Origin: Magnetovibrio blakemorei
GTDB taxonomy: Bacteria; Pseudomonadota; Alphaproteobacteria; Rhodospirillales; Magnetovibrionaceae
Direction: 5' to 3'
Assembly (NCBI RefSeq): GCF_001746755.1
Contig: NZ_MCGG01000008.1
Coordinates: 62,001 to 126,000 of the forward strand
Length of the DNA: 64,000 nucleotides
Shown here: piece by piece, positions 8,985-22,808 of the stretch
Layout: each line of letters opens with the position of its first letter
Position numbering within the stretch: the first letter of the stretch is position 1
The notes under the pieces: generated by a model
Database searches by the model: none
Told to the model about the DNA's origin: nothing
The model's input: only the letters and a program-made list of their open reading frames with translations
Made by a program: the position numbers and the translations under genes

Positions 8985-11792
8985 ATGGCGAATCACTCTT
9001 CCCTCCCGCCCGAAATCCTGATGCCCGAGACGTTTGCCTTGGTCGCAGGGGTGCGCGCGGCTTATGTGGTTGAGCCCACCGGCGAAGTGGTGTCACTGAG
9101 CTTTACGGATGCCGCCCGGCGTCTCAAATCCGGACCACCGCCAGTGCTCTGCCACGCCCGCCAGACGGCGGCGCGCCTCAAGATGGATGGTCTGCGCGGC
9201 TTTGATGTGTTGGAGTTGTTTGCCTTCATTGAGCCCGCCCGCTTTTGTCTGCCAACGCCGGGCGGCGTGGCCCAAGCGTTGGGTTTGAGTGTACCGCGCG
9301 GTCATGAAGACGAAGCCATCAGTTTGCTCACCAGCGCGCGCACCTTGTTGGAACGCCTGAGCGCCCGGCTCACATCCGACGCCCAAGACGCCCGCCAAGC
9401 GGCGCGTTTGGCCCACGCCATGAACGCGGGCGGATGGCCGTGGGCACGCCCGGTATTGGCCGCCCTAGGTGAAGGCGACACACCCCATTCGCAAAACGCG
9501 GCGCGGGCCTTTCGCGTGTGGGAAGGTCTGCCCAAGTGGGAAGAACGCGGCGGCGAAACGCCCCCCGGCGACGCCCCCGTCAGCCCCCAGGAAGCCCGCC
9601 AACGCTTAGATGCGTTGCTGGCGGGCGGGCGGGCGGAAAAACGCACCGAGCAGCAAATGTTCACCGCGGGCGTCACCGCCGCGTTTGATCCCTGCGACAT
9701 TCCGGGCCAGCCTCGGTTCGTGTTGGCCGAAGCCGGAACCGGGGTCGGCAAGACTTTGGGCTACGTCGCCCCCGCCAGCGTGTGGGCGGATAAAAACGCC
9801 GGTGCGGTGTGGCTATCGACTTACACCCGCAACCTGCAACGCCAGCTGGACGGCGAAATGGATCGCCTTTATCCCGATCCGGAGCAGAAAAAACGCTACG
9901 TGGTGGTCCGCAAGGGCCGGGAAAATTATTTCTGCCTGCTGAATTTCCAAGAGGCCCTAAGCCGTTTGCAAATGCGCCCCGACGGGGCCATCGCCTTGGG
10001 GCTGGTGGCCAGGTGGGCCGGCAAGACGCGGGACGGTGACATGATCGGTGGCGACTTTCCCGCTTGGGTCGGCAGTTTGCTGGGTCGGGGCCTGACGGCA
10101 GAGCTCACCGACACCAAGGGCGAATGCACCTATACGCTCTGTGAACACTTCAACCGCTGTTTTATCGAACATTCCAAGCGCCGCGCCAAACGCGCCAAGC
10201 TGGTGATCGCCAACCATGCGTTGGTGATGATCCAGACCGCCTTGAACGCGGGCGGCGGCGCGGCAGCGGAAGGCGGCGCACCGACGCGGTTTGTTTTCGA
10301 CGAAGGCCACCATGTCTTCGACGCCGCCGATTCCGCCTTTGCTGCGCATCTGTCAGGACAAGAAACCGCCGATCTCAGGCGCTGGATTTTGGGCGCGGAA
10401 GAAGGCCGCCGAACGCGCTCGAAAGGCTTGAAAGCCCGCCTCGACGATTTAACCGCAGACGATGAAAAGCTCGACCATTTGGTTCAAGATGTGCGCCAAG
10501 CGGCCCACGTGTTGCCCGGTCCCAACTGGCGCACACGGCTCAACGACACCGTCTCACAAGCCCCCTCGTCCGGTGCTGCGGAAGCGTTTTTGGCCTTTGT
10601 GCGCCAGCAGGTTTATGCCCGCGACAAAGGGTCTGATGGCGGCTATTCGCTGGAATGCGAGGCCTTTCCCCCTATTGACGGCTTGTTGGACGTGGCGCTG
10701 GAATTGGACCAGGCGCTGATGACCTTGGAAAACCCCATCAAGGGGCTGATCAAGCGCTTGCTCAACAAACTGGACGACGAAGCGGTGGAGCTGGAAACGT
10801 CCGAGCGCACCCGCATCGAAGCCTTAGCGGGCAGCTTAGAACGCCGCGCCTTGTTGCCCGTTCAAGCGTGGCGCTCCATGCTCAAGGCACTGCGCGAAAC
10901 GCCTGTTTTGGATGGAAATGCCACACCGGAAAAGCCCAGCGACTTCGTCGATTGGATGAGTGTCGAACGCACCCACGGGCGCGATTTGGATGTCGGCCTC
11001 AACCGCCATTGGATCGACCCCACCAAACCGTTCGCGGCCGCCATGAGCCAGACCGCCCAGGGTGTCTTGATCACCTCGGCTACCTTGCGCGACGAAGGCG
11101 AATGGACCAGCGCCGATCAGCGCACCGGGGCCAAGCACATGCAAAGCCCCATCGTTTACGTGGCGCAAAAATCACCGTTTGATTACGCCCGCCAGACGCG
11201 CATTTTGGTGGTCACGGACTTAAACAAAAATTCCGTCAGCCAAGTGTCGGCGGCGTATCGGGAATTGTTTTTGGCCGCGGGCGGCGGCGGCTTGGGGCTG
11301 TTCACCGCCATCCACCGGTTGCGCGCTGTGCACGAACGCATTGCGCCCGATTTGGACCAACAAGGCTTTCCGCTCTATGCCCAACACATCGATCCGTTGG
11401 ACGTCGGCACGCTGGTGGACATCTTCAAGGCCGAGCCCAATTCGTGCCTGTTCGGCACCGATGCGGTGCGCGACGGCGTGGACGTTCCGGGCCAATCGTT
11501 GCGTTTGATCGTGTTTGACCGGGTGCCGTGGCCGCGCCCCGACATCTTGATGCGGGCCCGGCGCGATCACTTTGGCGGGCGGGCGTATGACGAAATGCTC
11601 ACGCGCCTGAAACTCAAACAAGCCTACGGGCGTTTGGTGCGCAAAAAAGACGATCAGGGCGTGTTTGTCATGCTGGACAGCGCCCTGCCGTCGCGCATCG
11701 CCACAGCGTTTCCCAAGGATGTGGAAATCCAACGGGTTGGTTTGAAGGACGCGATTTTAGAAACAAAGGCTTTTTTGTCCGATCACGCTTGA
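8985..11792 (+). CDS. DinG/Rad3-type ATP-dependent DNA helicase with Fe-S cluster
   Basis: A 935-residue superfamily 2 helicase. An N-terminal extension of about 230 residues precedes Walker A (GTGVGKT, about 250-257). Four cysteines that could hold a [4Fe-4S] cluster follow (one in ENYFC, then GEC, TLC and NRC). The DEAH box is DEGHH at about 438. The C-terminal domain has the Rad3 motifs FGTDAVRDGVDVPG and LKQAYGRLVR. DinG-like enzymes unwind 5' to 3' and resolve R-loops and G-quadruplexes. The N-terminal part matches the ATP-dependent helicase form common in alphaproteobacteria rather than E. coli DinG. Confidence 0.88.
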   Translation: MANHSSLPPEILMPETFALVAGVRAAYVVEPTGEVVSLSFTDAARRLKSGPPPVLCHARQTAARLKMDGLRGFDVLELFAFIEPARFCLPTPGGVAQALGLSVPRGHEDEAISLLTSARTLLERLSARLTSDAQDARQAARLAHAMNAGGWPWARPVLAALGEGDTPHSQNAARAFRVWEGLPKWEERGGETPPGDAPVSPQEARQRLDALLAGGRAEKRTEQQMFTAGVTAAFDPCDIPGQPRFVLAEAGTGVGKTLGYVAPASVWADKNAGAVWLSTYTRNLQRQLDGEMDRLYPDPEQKKRYVVVRKGRENYFCLLNFQEALSRLQMRPDGAIALGLVARWAGKTRDGDMIGGDFPAWVGSLLGRGLTAELTDTKGECTYTLCEHFNRCFIEHSKRRAKRAKLVIANHALVMIQTALNAGGGAAAEGGAPTRFVFDEGHHVFDAADSAFAAHLSGQETADLRRWILGAEEGRRTRSKGLKARLDDLTADDEKLDHLVQDVRQAAHVLPGPNWRTRLNDTVSQAPSSGAAEAFLAFVRQQVYARDKGSDGGYSLECEAFPPIDGLLDVALELDQALMTLENPIKGLIKRLLNKLDDEAVELETSERTRIEALAGSLERRALLPVQAWRSMLKALRETPVLDGNATPEKPSDFVDWMSVERTHGRDLDVGLNRHWIDPTKPFAAAMSQTAQGVLITSATLRDEGEWTSADQRTGAKHMQSPIVYVAQKSPFDYARQTRILVVTDLNKNSVSQVSAAYRELFLAAGGGGLGLFTAIHRLRAVHERIAPDLDQQGFPLYAQHIDPLDVGTLVDIFKAEPNSCLFGTDAVRDGVDVPGQSLRLIVFDRVPWPRPDILMRARRDHFGGRAYDEMLTRLKLKQAYGRLVRKKDDQGVFVMLDSALPSRIATAFPKDVEIQRVGLKDAILETKAFLSDHA

Positions 11793-11862
11793 ACCCCCGC
11801 CTCAAACAGCCCACATTGATTATAGGGTTATAACAGGGGTTAAGTCAGAAAGGACCGCACGC

Positions 11863-12294
11863 ATGGGGGAGCGCATCTCCATCTCCAAAGCCGCCAAGCT
11901 CATGGGCATCAACCGCCACGAGCTGTGTGAGCGACTGTGCAGCGCGGGCATCGAAGGGTTTGAAGGCAAGGTCGAGCTGGATCAAGTCAAAAGCATTTCG
12001 CCCAAACTCACCATCGACGAGACCTCGGTTTCCGAGCGCCTACGCCTGATCCGCCAAACCGCGCGCCGCCGCCAAGGGGTCGCGCCGCCGCGCAAAAAAG
12101 CCCTCGAGTTGCAAGACGAGCTCGACCGCATGCACAACAAGTGGCTGCTGGAGCGCAAAAAGGCCCAAGAATTCAGTGTCCTGTTGGACGCCATGATCGA
12201 CGAACTGGGCCACTGGCAGGCCAGTGAAGACAAAAACAAAGCCAAATTCGCGATTGAGTTTTCTCATTGGATTTGTAAGCAGTTTGAGGGCTGA
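11863..12294 (+). CDS. Hypothetical protein with N-terminal helix-turn-helix
   Basis: A 143-residue charged protein. Residues 5-25 (ISISKAAKLMGINRHELCER) look like a MerR/AlpA-type helix-turn-helix. A basic stretch RQTARRRQG lies at about 62-70, and a coiled-coil-like helix covers about 78-115. There are no transmembrane segments. The gene follows the helicase after 70 bases, so it may be co-transcribed. Function is not recognised; DNA binding is an inference from the N terminus. Confidence 0.62.
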   Translation: MGERISISKAAKLMGINRHELCERLCSAGIEGFEGKVELDQVKSISPKLTIDETSVSERLRLIRQTARRRQGVAPPRKKALELQDELDRMHNKWLLERKKAQEFSVLLDAMIDELGHWQASEDKNKAKFAIEFSHWICKQFEG

Positions 12295-12334
12295 GGCGTG
12301 AGTCCTTCCCCTACCTACAAAATGCCCCTTCGGG

Positions 12335-12643
12335 TTACTGGCGAAACGCCCCTTCGGGTCGATATTTGTCCATCACCCGATCCAGCATGTCATTGGTGAT
12401 TGAGGGATTGGCCTGTTGCAGACACGGCAGCAAGATGGCCTTGTTTTGACGCTGCTGCACTCCCGTCGGATATTTGTTTGGTTCCGGATGCACCGGCAAA
12501 AAACACCCCTTAAACTGCGCCTCACTCACCCCCAAATCCACCGCAACCCGATCCGTCGGACGATTGGGATCGGCGTCGGCAAAACTCAGTGTGCCGAACA
12601 CAGCAACTGCCAAGAAAACCAAAAGCGTAAAGATGACGTTCAT
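12335..12643 (-). CDS. Small secreted hypothetical protein with two cysteines
   Basis: A 102-residue protein with a signal peptide ending at about residue 22 (SFADA). Mature cysteines in KGCFLPV and LPCLQQA could form a disulfide. No known domain is evident. It stands alone, downstream of a region with a palindromic repeat. Confidence 0.6.
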   Translation of the reverse strand: MNVIFTLLVFLAVAVFGTLSFADADPNRPTDRVAVDLGVSEAQFKGCFLPVHPEPNKYPTGVQQRQNKAILLPCLQQANPSITNDMLDRVMDKYRPEGAFRQ

Positions 12644-12729
12644 CGTTTCCCCCCAATGGTGGTTCTTGAGACGCCCGTCAGTTTAGATCTACAGAGGGCG
12701 AAAATCAATTTTACCCATTTTGCAAACAC

Positions 12730-12828
12730 CCGTCATTGCGAGCAAAGCGAAGCAATCCAGAGCCACTTGACAGACTTTGCAGCCCTCACTCTGGATTGCC
12801 ACGCCCCCTTCAGGGGCTCGCAATGACG
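12730..12828. repeat. Palindromic interspersed repeat (REP-like)
   Basis: The ends read CGTCATTGCGAGC...GCAATCCAGAG and CTCTGGATTGC...GCTCGCAATGACG, nearly perfect inverted copies that would fold into a long hairpin. A diverged copy is at 20503. No coding capacity. Confidence 0.8.
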
Positions 12829-12881
12829 AACGAATCTTTTCAGTTCTTAAAAAAACGGATGTGTGACGATCAACCTCAGCC

Positions 12882-15800
12882 TTAAGGCGCATACCCCAAA
12901 CTCGGTGCCAACCACTGTTCGGCTTGTTCCACGGTGATGCCTTTGCGCTCGGCGTAGTCTTTGACTTGGTCGCGGCCGATTTTTCCGATGCCGAAGTATT
13001 TGGCTTGGGGGTGGGCCAGGTAGAATCCCGAGACCGAGCTGGCGGGCATCATGGCGTAGCTATCCGTCAGTTCAATGCCGGTCGCGTTGGTGGCATCGAG
13101 CAATTTGAACAGGGTGGTTTTTTCTGTGTGATCGGGGCATGCGGGGTAACCGGGTGCCGGGCGGATGCCGTCGTAGGTTTCTTTGATCAAATCTTCGTTG
13201 GCCAGGTCTTCTTCGGCCGCGTAGCCCCAGAATTCTTTGCGCACCCGTTCGTGCATGTGCTCAGCAAACGCTTCGGCCAAACGGTCGGCCAGGGCTTTCA
13301 GTAAGATGTCGCTGTAGTCGTCATGAGCGGCTTTAAATTCGGCCGATTTTTTTTCAATGCCAATGCCCGCCGTCACCGCAAAGCCGCCGATGTGATCCGC
13401 CACGTCGGCCCCCATAGGGGCGATGAAGTCGGCCAAGCAATCGTTGGTGCGGCCTTCAGCCTTGACCATTTGTTGACGCAAAAAATGAACCTTCGCCAAG
13501 GTGTGGCCGCGGGTTTCGTCGGAGAACAATTCAACATCGTCATGGCCCACCGAAGCGGCCGACCAAAAGCCGATCACGGCGCTGGCCGACAACCATTTCT
13601 CAGTAACGATTTTTTTCAACATCTCTTGTGCATCGGCAAAAACGGAACGCGCACTGTCGCCCGCATCGCCCGCTTCTTCCAAGATGGACGGGTACGTGCC
13701 TTTCAATTCCCAAGTGCGGAAGAACGGCGTCCAGTCGATGCGCTCCACCAGCTTGTCCAAGGGATAGTCGGTGAAGGCGCGGGTGCCGATGAAGGAGGGC
13801 TTGGTAATGTCTTTGGCATCCCAATTGATTTTCAATCGCCGTTCACGGGCCGCCGTCAAGGTCAGCTGATCGCGTTCGCGCTGGCTGGCTTCGTGCTTGG
13901 CTTTAACCGCGTCGTAGTCTTCTTTAACAGAAGCCACGTAAGCATCGCGCTGGGTATCGGACACCAGTTGCGACACCACACCGACGGCGCGCGATGCGTC
14001 GTTGACGTGAATGACGGGGCCGGAATACATGGGCGCAATTTTCACCGCCGTGTGCACTTTGGACGTGGTCGCCCCGCCGATCAGCAACGGCTGGGTCATG
14101 CCCCGGCGTTCCATTTCTTTGGCCACCGTGACCATTTCATCCAGCGACGGGGTGATCAAGCCGCTCAGCCCAATGACGTCGACATTTTCTGCCTCGGCGC
14201 GATCCAAGATGGCCGCGTAAGGCTGCATCACGCCGATGTCGATGACGTCGAAATTGTTGCACTGAAGCACCACGCCGACGATGTTTTTGCCGATGTCGTG
14301 GACATCGCCTTTGACCGTCGCCATCAAGATTCGTCCCTTGGATGATCCCGCCGCTTTGCCTTCTTCGATGTAGGGCAACAGATGCGCCACGCCTTGTTTC
14401 ATGACCCGTGCGGATTTCACCACTTGGGGCAAAAACATTTGGCCCGAACCGAACAAATCGCCGACCACGTTCATGCCGTCCATCAATGGGCCTTCGATGA
14501 CGTGGATGGGCTGGGCGGCTTTGAGGCGCGCTTCTTCAACGTCGGCGACGATGAATTCGGTGATGCCTTTGACCAGCGCGTGCTCTAAGCGTTTTTCCAC
14601 GCTTTGTTCGCGCCACGCCAGATCCGGGCCGCTTTCTTTAATACCCAATCCACGCGCTTCTTCGGCAACGTCCAGCAACTTCTCGGTGGCGTCTTCGGAG
14701 CGGTTCAAGACCACGTCTTCGATGCGATCGCGCAGATCTTTGGGGATGTCGGAATACACCCCCAGCTGACCCGCGTTGACGATGCCCATGGTCATGCCCG
14801 CCTTTACGGCGTGATACAAAAACACCGAATGCATGGCTTCGCGCACCGGGTTGTTGCCACGGAACGAAAACGACATGTTGGACACGCCACCCGATATCAA
14901 CGCACCGGGCAGGTTTGCTTTGATCCATTTACACGCATTGATGTAATCGACCGAATAGTTGCGGTGCTCATCCAAGCCCGTGGCGATGGGGAAAATGTTG
15001 GGATCAAAAATGATGTCTTGGGGCGGGAAGCCGATGCCCGTCAAAACGTCGTAAGAGCGCCGACAAATTTGTGTCATGCGTTCAAAGCTGTCGGCTTGGC
15101 CTTGTTCGTCGAACGCCATCACCACCACGGCTGCGCCATAGCGCATGATTTTGCGCGCGTGTTCGACAAACGGCGCTTCGCCTTCTTTGAGGCTGATGGA
15201 ATTCACCACGCCTTTGCCCTGCGCACACTTCAAGCCTTTTTCGATGACATCCCACTTGGAGCTGTCGATCATCACCGGAACCCGCGCGATGTCGGGCTCG
15301 CCCGCGATCAGGTTCAAGAACCGGGTCATTTCTTTTTCGGCATCAAGCATGGCGTCGTCTACGTTGACGTCGACGATCTGCGCGCCGTTTTCCACTTGCA
15401 AGCGACCGATCTCGGTAGCGCTTTGATAATCGCCTTCGGCAATCAATTTTTTGAACTTCGCCGAACCCGCCACGTTGCAGCGTTCGCCCACATTCACAAA
15501 GCCCGTCACGTCGTTGATGACCAGCGGTTCAAGCCCCGACAAACGGCACACCAATTCACCCTTGGGCAACACGCGCGGCTGAACATCGGCGACCGCATCG
15601 GCAATGGCTTTGATGTGATCGGGTGAGGTGCCGCAGCACCCGCCGACGATGTTCAGCAAACCTTCTTCGGCAAAGCTCCGCAGAACTTTGGCCATGTATT
15701 CTGGAGTGTCGTCGTAAGCGCCGAATTCGTTGGGCAGGCCCGCGTTGGGATAGACCGAAACGTGGGTGTCGGCGATGGCACCCACCGCTTGCACGTGGGG

Positions 15801-16577
15801 GCGCAAATCCTCCGCACCCAGGGCGCAGTTAAACCCGATGGATACCGGATTGGCGTGGGCCAACGAATTCCAAAACGCTTCCGCCGTTTGCCCCGAAAGG
15901 GTACGCCCGGACGCATCCGTAATGGTGCCCGAGATCATCACCGGAAGATCAAAACCCAGTTCGTCAAACACCGACTTCACCGCATAGACGGCGGCCTTGG
16001 CGTTCAAGGTGTCGAACACGGTTTCGATCAAAATCAAATCCGCGCCGCCTTCGATCAGGCCGCGGGTGGCTTCGATGTAAGCCTCTTTCAATTCATCAAA
16101 GGTCACGTTGCGCATACCCGCGTCGTTGACATCGGGGGACATGGACGCGGTGCGGTTGGTCGGCCCCAGACCGCCCGCGACAAAACGCGGGCGGTCTGGG
16201 GTCGCATATTTATCGGCTGCACGGCGCGCCAATTTTGCGCCTTCGACGTTCAGCTCATAGACCAAACTTTCCAGACCGTAATCGGCTTGGGAAATTGATG
16301 TGGCGTTAAAGGTGTTGGTTTCGATGATGTCTGAGCCCGCCGCCAAATAGGCTTCATGAATCCCTAAGATCGCATCCGGCTGGGTCAAGATCAAAAGATC
16401 GTTGTTGCCCTTCAGTTCAGAATTGTGACTGGCAAACCGCTCGCCGCGATAATCCGCCTCTTCAAACTTGTGCCGCTGGATCATGGTGCCCATCGCGCCG
16501 TCGAGGATCAGGATGCGTGATTTTAACGCGTCGAGGAGCTGTTGTTTGGCGTTCGGATTGTGCAGTTTGAGGGACAT
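12882..16577 (-). CDS. metH: Cobalamin-dependent methionine synthase
   Basis: A 1231-residue full-length MetH. Domains in order are homocysteine-binding with zinc cysteines (NCALG and GGCCGTSP), pterin-binding (about 360-620), the cap and B12-binding domain with the [10 protein letters not shown] motif holding the lower-ligand His, and the C-terminal SAM-dependent reactivation domain ending with ADCH-type sequence [12 protein letters not shown]. It transfers a methyl group from 5-methyltetrahydrofolate to homocysteine. It is the last gene of the operon after metF, twelve bases downstream. Confidence 0.95.
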   Translation of the reverse strand: MSLKLHNPNAKQQLLDALKSRILILDGAMGTMIQRHKFEEADYRGERFASHNSELKGNNDLLILTQPDAILGIHEAYLAAGSDIIETNTFNATSISQADYGLESLVYELNVEGAKLARRAADKYATPDRPRFVAGGLGPTNRTASMSPDVNDAGMRNVTFDELKEAYIEATRGLIEGGADLILIETVFDTLNAKAAVYAVKSVFDELGFDLPVMISGTITDASGRTLSGQTAEAFWNSLAHANPVSIGFNCALGAEDLRPHVQAVGAIADTHVSVYPNAGLPNEFGAYDDTPEYMAKVLRSFAEEGLLNIVGGCCGTSPDHIKAIADAVADVQPRVLPKGELVCRLSGLEPLVINDVTGFVNVGERCNVAGSAKFKKLIAEGDYQSATEIGRLQVENGAQIVDVNVDDAMLDAEKEMTRFLNLIAGEPDIARVPVMIDSSKWDVIEKGLKCAQGKGVVNSISLKEGEAPFVEHARKIMRYGAAVVVMAFDEQGQADSFERMTQICRRSYDVLTGIGFPPQDIIFDPNIFPIATGLDEHRNYSVDYINACKWIKANLPGALISGGVSNMSFSFRGNNPVREAMHSVFLYHAVKAGMTMGIVNAGQLGVYSDIPKDLRDRIEDVVLNRSEDATEKLLDVAEEARGLGIKESGPDLAWREQSVEKRLEHALVKGITEFIVADVEEARLKAAQPIHVIEGPLMDGMNVVGDLFGSGQMFLPQVVKSARVMKQGVAHLLPYIEEGKAAGSSKGRILMATVKGDVHDIGKNIVGVVLQCNNFDVIDIGVMQPYAAILDRAEAENVDVIGLSGLITPSLDEMVTVAKEMERRGMTQPLLIGGATTSKVHTAVKIAPMYSGPVIHVNDASRAVGVVSQLVSDTQRDAYVASVKEDYDAVKAKHEASQRERDQLTLTAARERRLKINWDAKDITKPSFIGTRAFTDYPLDKLVERIDWTPFFRTWELKGTYPSILEEAGDAGDSARSVFADAQEMLKKIVTEKWLSASAVIGFWSAASVGHDDVELFSDETRGHTLAKVHFLRQQMVKAEGRTNDCLADFIAPMGADVADHIGGFAVTAGIGIEKKSAEFKAAHDDYSDILLKALADRLAEAFAEHMHERVRKEFWGYAAEEDLANEDLIKETYDGIRPAPGYPACPDHTEKTTLFKLLDATNATGIELTDSYAMMPASSVSGFYLAHPQAKYFGIGKIGRDQVKDYAERKGITVEQAEQWLAPSLGYAP

Positions 16578-16589
16578 TGGTTCTATCTC

Positions 16590-18475
<1,886 letters not shown>

Positions 18476-18858
18476 AAAACGGGTCGCCTTATCATCATTT
18501 CATGTTTTCACATTTAGATATAACGATATCTTTATATACATTGGTTTACGGGCTGTCTAGACGCTTAATGATCGACAAGACTTCCCGCCCACCCCAAACA
18601 GTGTTGCAATTTAGCCACACCTGTTTCGCAAGCACGATCCGCATTTGAGAGCGTGCTGGTCTTCGTCAAAACCGTATGGTAATTCGTTGTTGTGTGGTTA
18701 ATGCACATTAAAGTTTGGCGTGGTCTGTTTTGTGTGTAAATTCAGTCTCATGCCATGAAGAGTGTAGACGCATAAACGTGCGTAACTGAATTTAACGAAA
18801 AGCTGCCTTCCCCAAAGGTTTGGGGTGAATTGGTCAACTTTTTGTGACGGAGCCTTGA
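18476..18858. other. Intergenic region between divergent met operon and mlaA
   Basis: A 383-base AT-rich gap with no supported gene. It must hold the promoters of the leftward ArsR-metF-metH operon and the rightward mlaA. The only clear structure is the palindrome at 18516. Confidence 0.6.
18516..18531. promoter_or_regulatory. Candidate operator of the ArsR-methyltransferase regulator
   Basis: AGATAT-AACG-ATATCT is an inverted repeat with six-base arms, 40 bases upstream of the regulator ATG. ArsR-family operators are typically AT-rich palindromes of this size. A looser TATATAC half site follows on the right. Binding is inferred. Confidence 0.5.
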
Positions 18859-19773
18859 ATGTTCGACACCAAATCCAGTGCGTTAACCGCTTTTGATCAA
18901 AACCTATGGACCACCGTATGCAATTTTGCCGCAAATTTGCGTCAAAATGGCCTGCGCGTTTTTGCTGTTTTGATGCTGGGCTTTTTGGTCACCGCCTGTG
19001 CTGCCGTACCCAACAGCTCCGATCCAGAAGCTGTTGCCGAATATCAAGAAGTCAATGATCCGCTGGAACCGTTCAACCGTGCGATGTTCGAATTGAACCG
19101 CGGTTTGGATACGTTGATCCTGCGTCCCGCTGCAACGCTTTATCGTGGTTTCGTGCCGCCGCCCATCCAAGACATCGTCAATAACTTCTTGAACAACCTC
19201 AAAGCTCCGGTTGTGTTGCTGAATGACGTCTTGCAGGGCGAAGGTGATCGGGCCATGAACACCCTTTCGCGGTTTGCCATCAACACCACGGTCGGCGTTT
19301 TGGGCTTTGGTGATCCGGCGACCGAATTGGGCTATCCGGCACACAAAGAAGACTTCGGCCAGACCCTCGCGATTTGGGGAGCAGATGGTGGACCTTACTT
19401 GGTGCTGCCGATCCTCGGCCCATCCAATCCCCGCGATGCGGTGGGTAAGGTTGTTGATACGCTGACCGATCCGATTTGGCATTACGCGCAAAACACCGAC
19501 AAAGAATACATCACCAATGAACGTATGGCTGCTGAGATTGTCAACTTCAGAGCGCGCAATCTGGAAGCCATCGACGATTTGGAACGGACTTCGTTGGATT
19601 ATTATGCCGCCGTGCGCAGCCTCTACCGTCAGGTAAGAGAAGATGAAATTCGCAATGGCACCATGCCCAAGACCGGCCTGCCGGCCATCAGCTCGAACGG
19701 CACGGACCCGTATTCCATAGGCTCCATGCAAGACCCGGATGCTGTTGACGCGACGCTCGCCACCAAAAACTAA
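18859..19773 (+). CDS. mlaA: Outer-membrane phospholipid-transport lipoprotein MlaA (VacJ)
   Basis: A 304-residue lipoprotein. An unusually long leader precedes the lipobox LVTAC with Cys47. The MlaA domain follows, with NDPLEPFNRAMFELN, FAINTTVGVLGFGDPA and FGQTLAIWG in family order. MlaA sits in the outer membrane with a porin and returns misplaced phospholipids to the inner membrane via MlaC and MlaFEDB. The start has a GGAG site six bases upstream. A strong terminator follows. The other mla genes are not in the window. Confidence 0.93.
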   Translation: MFDTKSSALTAFDQNLWTTVCNFAANLRQNGLRVFAVLMLGFLVTACAAVPNSSDPEAVAEYQEVNDPLEPFNRAMFELNRGLDTLILRPAATLYRGFVPPPIQDIVNNFLNNLKAPVVLLNDVLQGEGDRAMNTLSRFAINTTVGVLGFGDPATELGYPAHKEDFGQTLAIWGADGGPYLVLPILGPSNPRDAVGKVVDTLTDPIWHYAQNTDKEYITNERMAAEIVNFRARNLEAIDDLERTSLDYYAAVRSLYRQVREDEIRNGTMPKTGLPAISSNGTDPYSIGSMQDPDAVDATLATKN

Positions 19774-19796
19774 GCGTTTTTTATCTGCACAATTCA

Positions 19797-19828
19797 AAAG
19801 CCCGCCGCTCACCCGGCGGGTTTTTTTT
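19797..19828 (+). terminator. Rho-independent terminator of mlaA
   Basis: A hairpin AAAGCCCGCCG-CTCAC-CGGCGGG followed by eight T, 24 bases after the mlaA stop. Confidence 0.9.
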
Positions 19829-19913
19829 GCGCCGTTCTGAGGCCATTCAGCAACGGTTCATGCAGCTTCCCTATAGTGGGCCAACCGTTTTAAATCGTGG
19901 AGCCCGTCGCACA

Positions 19914-20477
19914 ATGCACATTCAACGCCCCCCTGTTCTCGCTGCCCCCGTTCTCACGATTCTCGTCACGGCGCTGGCGCTGATCGCCGCCACACCCGGC
20001 GCACAGGCCGATGGCGCGTTCCCGCCCATCACCAATCCCGACGTTGTGCGTGAATGCTCCGACTGCCATCTGCTGTACCGCCCGGAAATGCTGCCCGCCG
20101 CTTCGTGGAAAGCGATCATGGGGAATTTGGGCGCGCACTTTGGCGAGGACGCCACCTTGGCGGAACCGCTGCGCACGGATATTGAAGCCTATCACGTGAG
20201 CCACGCATCCGACGTCAGCGGGGCCCGTCAGGCACAGAAATTCTTAAAAGGTGTTGATCTCAAGAATCCCCCCATACGCATATCCGCAACGCCTCGCTTC
20301 ACCCGCAAACACGACGAACTGGACCCGGCCGTCTTCACTACCAAAGACGTCGGCTCCAAAGCCCACTGCAACGCCTGTCACAGGGAAGCCAAAGACGGCC
20401 TCTTCGACGAAGACACGGTCAAAATCCCCGGCTACATCAACTTGCCGTTTGGCATCAACATCAAGCCGTTGTGGTGA
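19914..20477 (+). CDS. Second diheme cytochrome c (DHC)
   Basis: A 187-residue secreted diheme cytochrome, with the start at the ATG at 19914 preceded by GGAG; the in-frame upstream extension would run into the mlaA terminator. The signal peptide ends at about residue 34 (AQA). Heme motifs are CSDCH and CNACH, and the middle has SWKAIM...HFGEDA as in the DHC at 4530. It has an extra C-terminal tail of about 20 residues ending in KPLW. It lies away from any SHP gene, so it may pair with another partner. Confidence 0.88.
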   Translation: MHIQRPPVLAAPVLTILVTALALIAATPGAQADGAFPPITNPDVVRECSDCHLLYRPEMLPAASWKAIMGNLGAHFGEDATLAEPLRTDIEAYHVSHASDVSGARQAQKFLKGVDLKNPPIRISATPRFTRKHDELDPAVFTTKDVGSKAHCNACHREAKDGLFDEDTVKIPGYINLPFGINIKPLW

Positions 20478-20502
20478 TATCTAGGCGCACTCACGCATAT
20501 AC

Positions 20503-20587
20503 CCGTCATTGCGCAGCGAGACGGCAATCCAGACCGTCCCACACGCACAGACGGATCGCCCCGCGCCTTGCGGCGCGCGCGATGACG
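20503..20587. repeat. Palindromic interspersed repeat, diverged copy
   Basis: Starts CCGTCATTGCGCAGCGAGACGG (first 20 bases shared in style with 12730) and ends GCGCGATGACG, with GGCAATCCAGAC inside. It resembles the element at 12730, but the arms match less well. Confidence 0.65.
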
Positions 20588-20607
20588 TCCTTGGAAGAAA
20601 TCGAAGC

Positions 20608-22293
<1,686 letters not shown>

Positions 22294-22427
22294 TGGGCTC
22301 CGAGTCTGAGGAAAACGCTATATCGAGGGTTTTAGCGCATTGCAGGGCCTTCAAGCAATGGCGGATAGGCAAATCGTCAAAGTTTGACCCCGAACATCTC
22401 GACACCAAGGCCCCTGTCGCAAACAGC

Positions 22428-22745
22428 TTAAGCCGGATCTTTAGCGGCGATAAGGTGTTCGGCCGCGTCCAAAATGGTGTCCAAGTCGTCCATCTTCACC
22501 CGGTGGAAAAAGTCGCCGCCGATGATTTTGACGTTGGGGCCATCGCCGCAATAACCCATGCACACACTGGGGCGAACATGGACCAGCGCATGACCTTCCA
22601 CGACGCGTTCGTCGGCGCGCCGCTCCAAGGCCCGTAAAATGGCCTTGGACTTGTGACCCGCGCACGAACTGCCACTCACGCGCAGATTGGTGCACACGTA
22701 AACGGTAATATGACGTTCTGGTTTGTCGTCCATTGGCGGGCTCAT
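22428..22745 (-). CDS. Thioredoxin-like [2Fe-2S] ferredoxin
   Basis: A 105-residue protein of the thioredoxin-fold ferredoxin family. Cluster cysteines are Cys18, Cys28, Cys62 and Cys66 in VCTN, SCAG and VCMGYCG. Similar domains occur as free proteins and in NuoE/HoxF subunits. The partner is unknown. The start could also be the Met at residue 5. Confidence 0.8.
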   Translation of the reverse strand: MSPPMDDKPERHITVYVCTNLRVSGSSCAGHKSKAILRALERRADERVVEGHALVHVRPSVCMGYCGDGPNVKIIGGDFFHRVKMDDLDTILDAAEHLIAAKDPA

Positions 22746-22808
22746 ACTTTAGACATGGGCGATTGTTAGCCTCAGGTCAAGACATGCATCTGCGCACCAA
22801 GTTTAGCC

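Noticed and set aside
13323-14345. Long plus-strand frames within metH (also 14604-15626)
   Set aside because: Antisense shadows of a full-length MetH on the minus strand.
18476-18858. SAM or SAH riboswitch upstream of the met operon
   Set aside because: No conserved riboswitch core or multi-stem junction is seen, and the regulator starts only 40 bases from the palindrome.
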